Of a DNA stretch of 64,000 nucleotides, positions 1-8,652 are shown piece after piece; position 1 is the first letter of the stretch, and every line of letters starts with the position of its first letter. The notes below the pieces were generated by a model. The model saw only the letters and a list, made by a program, of their open reading frames with translations. It was not told where the DNA came from and did not search any database. Source of the DNA: Entoloma clypeatum (lineage: Eukaryota > Basidiomycota > Agaricomycetes > Agaricales > Entolomataceae); contig OY751492.1 of the NCBI GenBank assembly GCA_963565915.1, forward strand, positions 310,001-374,000. The letters are read 5' to 3'. The position numbers and the translations under genes were made by a program.

Positions 1-1286
1 TTGGTTTTGCCAGGCACATGCCATAATTCGAAGTCATAGTCTTGTAACTTCATCTTCCAGCACCTGAGGACGATGGAAATATTCCAGGTTCTTGTGATTG
101 GTCAGGATCTCAAAACGTTCCCTGGCTTCAAGCAGATAGTGCCTCCAATCTTTCAATGCTTCCATGACTGCCAGGAGTTCTTTGTCGTATATCTCATAAT
201 TCTGTTCAGCCGCGGACATAGTCCGCGACAAGAACATGATGGGATGCCATTTGTTGTCTTGCTTCTGAGAGAGTACCGCCCCAATGGCATAGCCCAATGC
301 ATCGGTTTCAACCCTGAACTGTCCATCTGGTTTCGGTAATGCCAAGACTGGTGCTGATGTAATTGCCCATATGAGACTTTCAAAGGCCTGCTGTTCTGTT
401 GGTCCCCAAGTAAATGCCGTACCATACCGCCTGTGAGCGCAGTGAGAGGTTTTGCAATGTTTGAGTACCCTTCGGTGAAACATTGATAGAAGTTAGCAGA
501 TCCAAGGAACTTCTGAACTTCCTTTCTTGATGTGGGTGCTCGCCAGTTTCGGATCGTATCCACCTTCTCAGTTTCCATTTTGACACATCCTTCACCAACA
601 AGATATCCCAATATAGGACATTTCGTTACTTCCCAGAAACACTTCTTCTCCTTTAGGAACAAATCATTGTCCGATAGGATCTGTAGAATTTCTTTGGTGT
701 TTCGCGCGAGTTCTTCCTTGGTTTTACCAATAACCACGATGTCATCCATGTAGATCACGCAGATACGTCGGCGGATCTGGTCCTGGAATAGACTAGCCAT
801 CATTTGAGAGAACGTTCCCGGGGAGTTGCAAAGGCCGAAAAACATGACCAATGGTTCGAACAATCCTCAACTGGTGAGGAAGGCAGCTTTCCATTCATCA
901 CCCTTCTTAATCTGGATGTTGTTATAGCCCCATATGATGTCTATCTTATTGAAGTGGACTGCATTTTTCAGTAAGTCCAAGAGATCGGATATTCATGGGA
1001 GTGGTAATCTTGTACCAATCATTTGGAACCATCCTTCTTGTTGATGAAGAAACAAGGGGAGGCATAAGGGGATTTGGACAGGCGGATCTTTCCGGTTGCT
1101 AGACCCTCATCAATGAATGTGTCCAATTCCTCTTGTTCCTTTTGTGTCATGGGATATGTATTCCCCCCTAGTTCCTTTGGTGCATCTGGTGTAAGTTCGA
1201 TACCATGGTCCCACTCCCTTTCCTTTGGGATCTTATCAAAGTCTCCTTCTTGAAGAGATGAGTAAATCAATCAATGTATGAGGGTC
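1..1286 (-). pseudogene. G1 pol fragment: reverse transcriptase and RNase H
   Basis: Three open pieces follow the order of a gypsy pol on the minus strand. Positions 1270-1019 hold the RT N-terminal part, ending in FFINKKDGSK. Positions 863-153 hold the RT palm with IYMDD. Positions 483-34 hold RNase H with the first catalytic Asp in VETDALGYAIGAVLS. The pieces are separated by frame breaks around 1018-870 and 480-430, compared with the same region of G2 (about 10330-11600). The G1 codon corresponding to the TGA of G3/G4 is still CGA here, which makes G1 a useful outgroup. The left end is cut by the window. Confidence 0.88.
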
Positions 1287-1291
1287 ATTTG

Positions 1292-1601
1292 TGTTGAAAC
1301 TTTTCCATCACATAGATTAGATTAGATTAGATTACATCATGTGACCATTTACACATCTTTGATTACATACTTGTTTGGTTGGTACAAACAGTAGTACGGT
1401 ATATAAGACCAGGAAACTGTCAATATCAATAAGTTGTCTCCTGACTCTTAACCAGCTCCATCGCTCTTACCAGCCTCAACCGCTCTCACCAGCCTCACCC
1501 TTCCCAACCAAGTAAGTGACTAGAACGGTAGAGTAGAGTACTTCCACTGTAGCTGTGTTGCTCAGTACATCTGTGGCTAGTGCCCAGGTGGAACTTCAAC
1601 A
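1292..1601 (+). repeat. copia-A1 5' LTR (310 bp)
   Basis: It starts TGTTGAAAC and ends CTTCAACA, giving a short terminal inverted repeat TGTTGAA/TTCAACA. The LTRs of copia-A2 (22089-22400 and 34150-34461, 312 bp each) have the same ends. It contains four ATTAG repeats near 1315-1335, a TATATAAG box at 1400-1407 and a splice-donor-like GTAAGT at 1512-1517. The next base after the LTR begins the primer site. Confidence 0.9.
1512..1517 (+). promoter_or_regulatory. Possible 5' splice site inside the copia-A LTR
   Basis: AAGTAAGTGAC contains the fungal donor consensus GTAAGT about 85 bases before the LTR end. The A2 LTRs keep GTAAGTGG at the same place. A TTTTAG acceptor-like string ends at 1947, 11 bases before the gag ATG. 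Splicing between them would remove the primer site and leader from gag mRNA. This is inference only; no transcript evidence is available. Confidence 0.35.
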
Positions 1602-1613
1602 GGTTATGGGCCC
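1602..1613 (+). other. copia-A1 primer binding site (initiator-tRNA half-molecule type)
   Basis: GGTTATGGGCCC directly follows the LTR. It is the reverse complement of GGGCCCATAACC, the anticodon-arm sequence of eukaryotic initiator tRNA-Met. Drosophila copia is known to prime from an internal fragment of this tRNA. The same 12-mer follows the LTRs of A2 (34138-34149), A3 and copia-B (18832-18843). Confidence 0.75.
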
Positions 1614-1958
1614 CGGATAGCAGAGGGACTTGGAAACGCTGGCAACAGTGAGTACCTGCCCACTCTACCCTGGTTGGCAAAGAACTGATCGAAAGATCTA
1701 GGTTCTGAGTCATACTTCTTCACACATGAACCTGGGAATGTCATTATGACAAGTACCTGTCATGAAGCGTCCCTAAGGGGATTGACTTAGTACACATCAT
1801 GTGGAAACATTGATCATACCTCATACACTTCTGACAAAAAGGGTTTTTCCCACAACCGCTATTCCTGAAGGGAATATGTTATGAGGAATCATTTATTTGT
1901 TTTCTCTAAAAATCAAGAACATCACTGATTGGGAGAACTCCTTTTAGACTCATTAAAA

Positions 1959-3533
1959 ATGTCTACCTCTTGCTCCGCCCTCGACTCCATCGACTACCAG
2001 AGTTGGGCCGAAAAAATGAAGTTGTACCTTCTCCATCAAGGAGTCTGGCGCCTCGTATCCGGCGACATTGAGCGCCCCGACATCAAGGACTTTACGGTCA
2101 CGGTCTCCACCCCTGCCTCCGCCACCTCAACATCTGCGACTCAACCTCCGGTGGTCACTATCACCATCGACCAACCCGCCTTCCACAAGGAAAGGAAGAC
2201 CTGGATTAGAGACGACGACATGGCTCTGGGTTCCATCCGTCTCAAAGTCTCTGAAGCAATCAGGAGGCACATCAAGGACGCCACAACCTCAAAAGAAGCC
2301 TGGACGTCATTGAAGGACACATACTCGAAGATCTCCCCCGCCACCATATTCGACGACTTCAAAGCCGCTGCCTCCTTCAAGCTATCGGGTCGCGACCCCG
2401 TACCAGAAATCGAGCGCCTTGGGTCACTCTTCGCTCGCCTCAGCGACGCGAAGTTCGTCGTGCCTGATCTCATGCAGGCTATGATCCTGGCAAGTGCCAT
2501 CCCTGACGCTTGGTTGTCCCTCTCCACCGCCCTCTTCCAGGTCTACGACACCGACAACTTCACATGGCAGGCAGTCGCCGACAGCATCGTCTCAGAGTAC
2601 AGGCGCAAGTATGCGATAGGGTCTACTTGGGCGTCCAACGAGCAGGCCCGGAAAATTTCTGGGACTAAGCGAAAGGGGCAAGACCCCAAATGGGAAAAGC
2701 AGACAGCGCCGAGTACCTCGCAGAACAATGCTGACGAGCAGCCTAACTCGACCGACCCAAGTACCGCTTCTGAAAAGAAGAAGGGAAAGGGACGCTGGCG
2801 CAACCAGAAGAAGCGCACCAACAACGCAGAAAACGACTCCGACCAAGCTGAGGAAATGGTCGAGTTTATTGCACCAGCCTTTGAGCAAGCCCCTCGTCAT
2901 CCTGCTCCTTGTCCCCTTCCTCCTCGTCAACGTGCCCCTTGCCCTCTCCCTCCTCATCATGCACCATCTTTCACCACCGTAACTGGTCACGGAAAGACTT
3001 CCTTTACTGCACAGCCTGAATCAGAAAGGATGCAGTCACTACTGCAATGCATGAACCCTCCTCCTTTCCAGTACACTGGGCTTCCTTCTGGAAAGCCATC
3101 AGTGTGGAAAAAGAACGAAAGGGTGTGAAAGCTCACCCGAGAGATCGGCGCACAACCCTCTGGATCGAACCTTCGTATCCTAGATACCATCATTCCTGAC
3201 ATTGACGAAAGGCCGGCTAAACAGCGTTGCATAGCCCCGTCGATAGAAGAATCGCTGAAGATGATGGACATCGACCAGGAACGGATGGGGCCGGATGTGT
3301 TTGAGGACGAGATAGAACTTGATGGTTCGAAACCCTTTCTTAAACCTTACCAATTGCGGAAAGCTAACAATACCTCTCAACAGACGTATGATATAATAGC
3401 CAGTACCAGTACAGAATGTGTAGATCACTTTAGCAGTGATCTACATAAAAAATATATTAAACATTTTGCTTCTTGTACACATTGTAAGGAAAAGGAATGC
3501 GCGCAATGGATATTGGATTCCGGCGCCTCTTTA
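1959..3533 (+). pseudogene. copia-A1 gag and protease stub
   Basis: The ATG at 1959 begins MSTSCSALDSIDYQSWAEK, a copia-type Gag N-terminus that also starts A2 gag (ATG at 27195). The ORF runs to a TGA at 3126-3128. The same frame then continues through 3261-3533 to the protease motif ILDSGASL, so one stop codon separates Gag from protease. The central part (codons about 210-330) is rich in Lys, Ser and Pro. No CCHC knuckle is seen. Instead HFASCTHCKEKE lies 10-20 residues before the protease aspartate. After DSGAS the sequence jumps by deletion to the RT region. Inactive. Confidence 0.85.
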
Positions 3534-3534
3534 C

Positions 3535-4944
3535 AAATGGAGGCAATCTCTATCCAAGTGGGCATCATCGAAATGTCACACAAAGACATATACCCTCTTC
3601 CAAACAAAGAAGATTGGTATGCGGCAGAACGAAAAGAGCTAGACATGCTCAAAAGCCGCGGGGTGATCACGGAGTTAGTACCCCTACCACAGGGAGGAAA
3701 GCTCTAAAGAACAAATGGGTTTACAATGAAAAATCTGACGGCCACCTGAAAGCGCGCCTTGTTGCAAAAGGCTTCTCACAGGTAGAAGGGATCAACTTTG
3801 ATCAAATCTTCTCACCAGTAGTGAGGTACGAGACTGTCCGGTTGATTCTGGCATTGACAGCCCTTGAAGGGTGGTTCATGACACTCTTGGACGTCTCATC
3901 AGCCTTCCTCTATGTAACACTCCGTGAGGTAATTTACATGTGACAGCCTGAGGGCTACATAGTAAAAGGGAAAGAACACCTCGTGTACCGACTATACAAA
4001 GCCCTATACGGACTCAAGCAGGCCGCATTAGCCTGGTGGAGGGAACTCAATTCCTCCATGAAAAAGCTCGGTTTTGTCCGGCTTCACTCTGATGCGGGAG
4101 TTTTCATTCACACAAGTACCAAAGGGGAAATCGTAATCACCGTCATTTATGTCGATGACTCTGCTTTTCTCGGCACAAACCGGGAATACACGCTAGAAAA
4201 GAAGAAGGCCTTCATGACAACATGGGAATGTAGGGACCTAGGTCACCTAGTGCCTGATGGGGAACCAAAGGAATTTCTCTCAATCCAAATAAGGCAACGT
4301 GGGAAGAGGATCTTCATTGACCAAGTACCTTACCTTGAGAAAATTCTTGCACATATGGGGATGAGCGAATCCAATGCCACCCATACCCCACTCCCGACGG
4401 GCTACAAACCCATGAAGTCTGAGGATGAACCCAATGCGGAACTCAGATCCAAGTACCAATCCGTCATCGGATCACTATTGTACTTAATGATCGGGACAAG
4501 ACCCGACATTTGTTTCGCCGTGATCAAAATGTCCCAATTCTCCGCAAACCCTACCAAACGCCATTTAGAAGTGGCTAGGGACATTTGCAGGTATTTGAAG
4601 GCGACAAAAGATTACGCAATCATGTACGATGGCGATTCTGGGAAAGGGATCTACGCATTCACAGACTCCGATTGGGCATCAGATGAAAACACCAGGAAAT
4701 CCACTACTGGTTACTTCATATCACTGGCATCTGGAGCAGTAACATGGGTTTCATCGGCGCAGAAAACCATTGCCCTCTCTTCCACGGAAGCAGAATACAT
4801 GGCGCTATCAGATTGCAGTCGCGCAGTGACATGGCTTAGAAGCATGCTTGCCGAACTTGGGATGCAGATCGGATCAGTCCTGATCTATGGAGATAACAAT
4901 GGCTCCGTCTTTATCACATCCAACCCTGTAACTGAAAAGCGGTT
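3535..4944 (+). pseudogene. copia-A1 reverse transcriptase and RNase H
   Basis: The RT begins at MEAISIQVGIIEMSHKD. A frameshift lies near 3700 and a TGA at 3941-3943, where copia-A4 (62697-62699) keeps CGA. From 3983 it continues through ALYGLKQAALAWW, the catalytic VIYVDDSAFLG, TRPDICFAV and the RNase H part SDWASDENTRKSTTG and STEAEYMA. The fragment ends near TEKR where the 3' deletion begins. The final 50 or so residues of RNase H and the polypurine tract seen in A4 (63720-63938) are missing. Confidence 0.88.
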
Positions 4945-4961
4945 GGAACTTCAACAATTTG

Positions 4962-5276
4962 GTTGTGGGAGGTGGTGTGGGAGTGACAGCTTCCAAGATA
5001 GGGTCTCCAGGCTTCCATTTCTGATCTGACCTTTTGTGTGCATCTTTGTCGTGCACCTCAACCATGAGAACCCAGTGTTTGCGACCATCAAGGTTAACCC
5101 TGAAATCTGAGTGTTTGGTTCGGCATGTTGTTGGGCACCGGTTAAATGTTACAGTGCCAGTTGTCCAATTGATTGTGGGGTTGTGGTGTACCAACCAATC
5201 ATGTCCCAAGAGCATGTCCATTCTCCCAATGTCCAGTACCATTGCTTCCATGGTTTCCTGATGTGCTCCCAAATAG
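4962..5276 (-). pseudogene. G1 protease and linker fragment
   Basis: On the minus strand this encodes a chromovirus protease C-terminal half with DIGRMDMLLGHDWLVHHN, then the linker before RT (KPGDPILEAVTPTPPPTTK). It matches residues about 108-212 of the intact G2 pol. It is joined to the RT fragment at 1286 once copia-A1 is removed. The 5' side stops at about 5276, before the protease DSG motif would appear, so the active site is lost. Confidence 0.85.
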
Positions 5277-5279
5277 TGT

Positions 5280-5583
5280 TTCTAAGTCCAGTCTCAAGAA
5301 CCTAAAACCAGACCAAAACCGGACCCGAATGAACCAGATTGAGACCAGACCGCGGTCTCAAGTTTAAGGTTTTTGATCACAACCAGTCCTCGGTTCTCTC
5401 CAAATTTTAAGATTTGAAAGACCGGCCAAAGACTGGTTCGGACCGGTTTAAACCGGTCTTTTTCACAGAACACTCCAAGGGCCCAGCACCAAGCAAAATT
5501 TGTGCCATCAGTAAGACTTGAACTCTCAGCCTCTATAGTATATACTATTATTCTAACAACTTAACCAACTAAGCCACAGAACC
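5280..5583 (-). repeat. SINE-like element with tRNA-derived head
   Basis: Read on the minus strand from 5583, the first 84 bases look like a tRNA gene. The A-box region is TGGCTTAGTTGG and the B-box is GTTCAAGTC, with a T-arm that can pair. The 3' acceptor strand (CTGATGG) does not pair with the 5' strand (GGTTCTG), so it is not a functional tRNA. The body is rich in ACCGGTTTAAACCGGT-like palindromes and ends by about 5280. Related bodies without a clear head occur at 17245-17480 and around 18340-18465/36313-36500. An RNA polymerase III-driven SINE is the best reading. Confidence 0.6.
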
Positions 5584-6340
5584 ATTGTAATTTCTTGCTC
5601 ACTGTTATATCCGTCTCCAAATCTCCAATCCACTCCGATTGTCCTCTGACATTCCGGACGTCCGTTACCTCCGCATCTCCGCACGTTGCCATTGTGCATT
5701 TCATATTCATAACTCCATGCCTTTATGCATTTCATATTCATATTCCCGTTTACTTATGCATCGCCTTTTCCGCATGGTCCATTGACCGACATCTCCGATG
5801 TTCGTTACAGTCGCTGGCAACTTACGCCACAACTCCGGACCTACTCCGACCATCTCCATAAAGTATTATCATTTAGGTATTTAAGCTCGTACCATACCTG
5901 TAGTTCCTCAGTTCGAATATCAACAAAGTTCACTCCTACTCCCCGTTCATGCCAGAGATCCTCGCTGTGGTACAATACGCCGACGACATCCTCATCTACT
6001 GCTCTTCCTCCATTGTTACCCTTCAATGAGCTCAGTACTGTGTCCAAGTCACAACTCTGACATCGTCCGACCATTTCCACGTCAATGTGTCTCTCACCGA
6101 GATCTTTCCAAGGACCTCCGCACCTCCAACCTCTCCTCCGACCTCCTGAAATTGGGACACCTTATCCAACAAACGGCGGTGCAACACATACATTGAAGCC
6201 ATGTCCCTCCTCTTCGTCGTTCCGCTCCGGTCTCAGTTCTACGTCCGACCTCCGACGGACTCCGACAAAGCTCCGACTTTTCACCTACTTAACACTCACT
6301 CACTCTACATAGCCACTTTTTCACTTCCCAAATAGGCCAC
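5584..6340. other. Pyrimidine-rich non-coding sequence
   Basis: Rich in CTCCGAC/TCCGACCTC strings and containing a short duplication of CATTTCATATTCATA (5697-5745). The open frames here are short, in competing frames and of low-complexity composition. No protein family was recognised. Confidence 0.5.
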
Positions 6341-7012
6341 TTCCAAAATAGGAACAACCAGCCAAAAAAGACAAAAAGTGTGTGTGCACCCCCCCCTGCC
6401 CCGATCACATGTAGACACAGGCTTTCAATAAAATCTATAAATATATTTTAACCTTTTCAACATGTGTGCCCCTCATTGCAAGGTCAGGAATGGGTGGATG
6501 CATCATTTCGACCTTGGATGACGCTGAAACGAAGGAAGTGAGTCTGGGGATGAGCGCGAGTGATATCTCTATCACACACACAAACACCAAACACAACAAC
6601 GAAGACCAAACAAGTCTCGCGATGCGTACTTCTCAATCGATATAGTTCGGGGTGATGAGTGGGATCACTCAGGATACGACTCTTCCAAACAACAATTGAA
6701 TAACTTGTTTAGCGATGGCTCAATAAGTCTCGAACAAGACTTAGAGATAGTTCTCAATAGATAATGAACCAAGGTTTGTGATTTCCGAACCAACAAGACT
6801 TTGCAAACACGATCTCGACCGAATACAAACACGACAATGACCAATACGACCAATAGATAACACAATTTGACGATTGACAAGTTCTCGAACACACAAAACA
6901 CAATCGCGACTGACTTCCGATGCAAACCAAACAATCTCGAGGCTTCAATGATACTCGCGAATGACAACAGATGCACAAGACAAATGCTATCAATTCTGGG
7001 ACACAATATAAC
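6341..7012. other. Non-coding, no recognised feature
   Basis: AT-rich sequence with a C run at about 6390-6397 and many CGAACAAGAC-like strings. No open frame with a recognisable domain on either strand. Confidence 0.5.
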
Positions 7013-7340
7013 CCAACCTATCTACGACAAAACTATGAGACTTTATACATGAGCTGCAATAAATATAGAAAAGGGATGCATGTGGTCTCACTAAGGGATA
7101 TCCAGTCAAGCAAGCCTTCGCTAGAGACGTCGCAATGTGTCCATGTGGTTGACAATGCGACAGGTACGTTCTTTTCTCCATATTCTACCTCTATCATGCT
7201 TGTGAGGACACTATTCCATATCTCGGTCTATTGATACACCTCGCAACGATGCCAATGAGTTACTGCGAGGTATCAGATGCTTTGATTAAGGGTCATCTCG
7301 GTAAGCAACTGATCAACAACCAATCCATATCAATATGTCT
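7013..7340 (+). repeat. Dispersed repeat R1, copy 1
   Basis: About 320 bases starting CTATCTACRACAAAACTATG and ending near GGTAAGCAACYGATCA align by eye with 16924-17247 in the same orientation. Differences are scattered and there is no shared open frame. No terminal repeats or target duplications could be defined, so the element class is unknown. Confidence 0.65.
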
Positions 7341-7755
7341 GCCATGTAATGCACATTGATCGTGAGGTATCAAACCTGATCTCGGTCTGTTCGATCCGAT
7401 GTCATTGGCTATTCCCCATATGGACCATTTGGACGCGAAGCGAGGCGCACATTTGCCAAGCCTCTCATGAGAATGTCTCCAGTCAAGCCCTCAATGTATA
7501 GTAGACAGTGCTAGTGTCATCGATAAATCCAATATAATCAATCTCCTTGTTTCGCACTTCGTTTTGAGAGGTGCTTGATAGTCTTATCTATCTCGCGAGC
7601 TGATCCCATGGCTCTCGAGTATCATAGCTAAGCCCATAGTGGTGACCAGCGCTATGTCCCACATTGCCATGGTCTCTAAATGCTTTAAAATGTCTCTCTA
7701 ACGTCGCCACTAAGTCCTCAGAATCGGAGCTCATCTAGGACTCTCTATATCCTTT
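7341..7755. other. Non-coding sequence left of G2
   Basis: No gene recognised. The last five bases, CCTTT (7751-7755), are the left target-site duplication of gypsy G2. The same five bases follow G2 at 14331-14335. Confidence 0.6.
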
Positions 7756-8122
7756 TGTTATGCGTAACAAACCGTTCCAAGGTTCGGGCAGAGTATGCAG
7801 GAAGATGGAAAGGCGAAGAGCAATGTGATTGCTAAATCTAAGGAATCTAGCTATAGTACAAAGGGTTTATATAGGTACTGACTATAGGCGATAGCATATG
7901 AGTCAGTACTGCGTAAGGCAGTGTATCTGAGTAAGATAACTGCGGAAGGCAGTGCGTCTGAGTAAGATGACTGCGGAATGAGTCAGACGGCTGCGGAAAG
8001 CGAGTCAGCGCGGGAGCGAAGTATACTAAAGGGAATAAAGTATAATACGATATGTGTAAGCGGGGGCCGATGAGTAAGAATGAAAAGTAAGCGTATACGT
8101 CCGTAGTCGTTAGTCCGTAACA
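7756..8122 (-). repeat. G2 3' LTR (367 bp)
   Basis: On the minus strand it starts TGTTACGGACTAACG and ends CGCATAACA. It appears identical to 13964-14330. It contains repeated blocks of the form TGACTC...CGCAGTC/CCTTCCGCAGT, shared with the LTRs of G3 and G4, whose upstream halves otherwise differ. Confidence 0.95.
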
Positions 8123-8135
8123 TGTTCCCCTCCTC
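8123..8135 (-). other. G2 polypurine tract
   Basis: GAGGAGGGGAACA on the minus strand, immediately before the 3' LTR. The same tract stands before the G3 3' LTR (33482-33494), and a variant precedes that of G4. It would prime plus-strand DNA synthesis. Confidence 0.8.
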
Positions 8136-8159
8136 AAGGTCTGTGTCCTCACAGACTAC

Positions 8160-8528
8160 CTACTCCCATCCATCGTTGCCATTTGGATCGGCCCAGGCAG
8201 GGTCAACTCGGTTACCCCAATCCTTTATCAGTTCGTCGTTTACCGCCGTGGCAAACTCCAAACCTCGAACGGCGAGGCGAAGGCGTCGATTCTCGACAGC
8301 AAGGGTGTTGGTATAGTTTTTGAGGATGAGTTTTTCCTCAGCGGTGGGGGCGGTTGGCAAATCGGAGAGGGTATGAAGGCGGATGTGCATCTGCCGGTGG
8401 AGGATGTCGGCAACGGAGGTTTCGAGCGCATGGATCTGGTCGCGCATGGAGAGTGCTTCGCCGATGAGGGTGGTGATGGTGGGGTTGATATCGGAAGCAT
8501 CGGTGGAGGCGGCGGTGATGTTGGACAT
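8160..8528 (-). CDS. G2 ORF3: conserved small protein of unknown function
   Basis: 122 codons starting at the ATG at 8528 (MSNITAAST), lying 124 bases after the pol stop and before the polypurine tract. No family is recognised. The middle is conserved in G3 (33098-33460) and G4 (60663-61034): EALSMRDQIHALE, then HRQM-IRLH, LP-APT-EEK-IL-NYT, ENRR-RLA, and N-ELI-DW near the C-terminus. The sequence suggests two long helices, the first (about residues 18-50) with heptad-like spacing of Ile, Leu and Met. No signal peptide, membrane segment or Cys cluster is seen. Changes between copies are mostly conservative, and the frame is open in all three although pol is broken in two, which argues for selection in the source elements. 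It could be expressed by reinitiation or from its own transcript. A role as a Gag-like accessory or DNA-binding factor is only a guess. Confidence 0.75.
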   Translation of the reverse strand: MSNITAASTDASDINPTITTLIGEALSMRDQIHALETSVADILHRQMHIRLHTLSDLPTAPTAEEKLILKNYTNTLAVENRRLRLAVRGLEFATAVNDELIKDWGNRVDPAWADPNGNDGWE

Positions 8529-8652
8529 GGTGTGGAGGATGTTGGAGAAATAGAGGAAGAATGGAGTAGCTATGTTTGGAGACGGAGCGGGGAACTCGGT
8601 GGGTTTTGACTGATGAAGGTCGATGCTGTTTGCTGATTTCAACGGGTGTCTT

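Larger units (their letters stand above)
1292..4956 (+). mobile_element. Ty1/copia element copia-A1, internally deleted
   Basis: The 5' LTR is 1292-1601, followed by a half-tRNA primer site, gag, a protease stub fused to the RT region, and RNase H. The 3' end is lost: RNase H sequence jumps at about 4943 into the last 14 or so bases of the LTR (TGGAACTTCAACA, ending 4956). ATTTG flanks both sides (1287-1291 and 4957-4961), so the element inserted whole into G1 and was deleted afterwards. A second deletion at about 3533 fuses the protease motif DSGAS directly to the start of the RT region, removing integrase. Non-autonomous, dead copy. Confidence 0.92.
1..5276 (-). mobile_element. Ty3/gypsy chromovirus remnant (G1), split by copia-A1
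   Basis: Read on the minus strand, 5276-4962 encodes the protease end of a gypsy polyprotein and 1286-1 encodes reverse transcriptase and RNase H. They are one element separated by copia-A1 (1292-4956). ATTTG stands on both sides of copia-A1, and the intact relative G2 has the uninterrupted sequence at the equivalent place (near 11625). The copy runs off the left edge of the window, so integrase, chromodomain and 3' LTR are not visible. At about 5276 the homology stops next to a SINE-like sequence, so gag and the 5' LTR are missing. Inactive. Confidence 0.9.

Noticed and set aside
1313..1336. ATTAG tandem repeats as telomere-like sequence
   Set aside because: Only four units, located at a fixed place inside every copia-A LTR; part of the LTR.
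2141..2527. Antisense frames within copia-A1 gag (also 2543-2990)
   Set aside because: Shadows of the gag codons on the opposite strand; the sense frame is supported by A2 and A3.
5500..5583. Functional tRNA gene on the minus strand
   Set aside because: A and B boxes and a T-arm are present, but the acceptor strands do not pair and a long SINE-like body follows.
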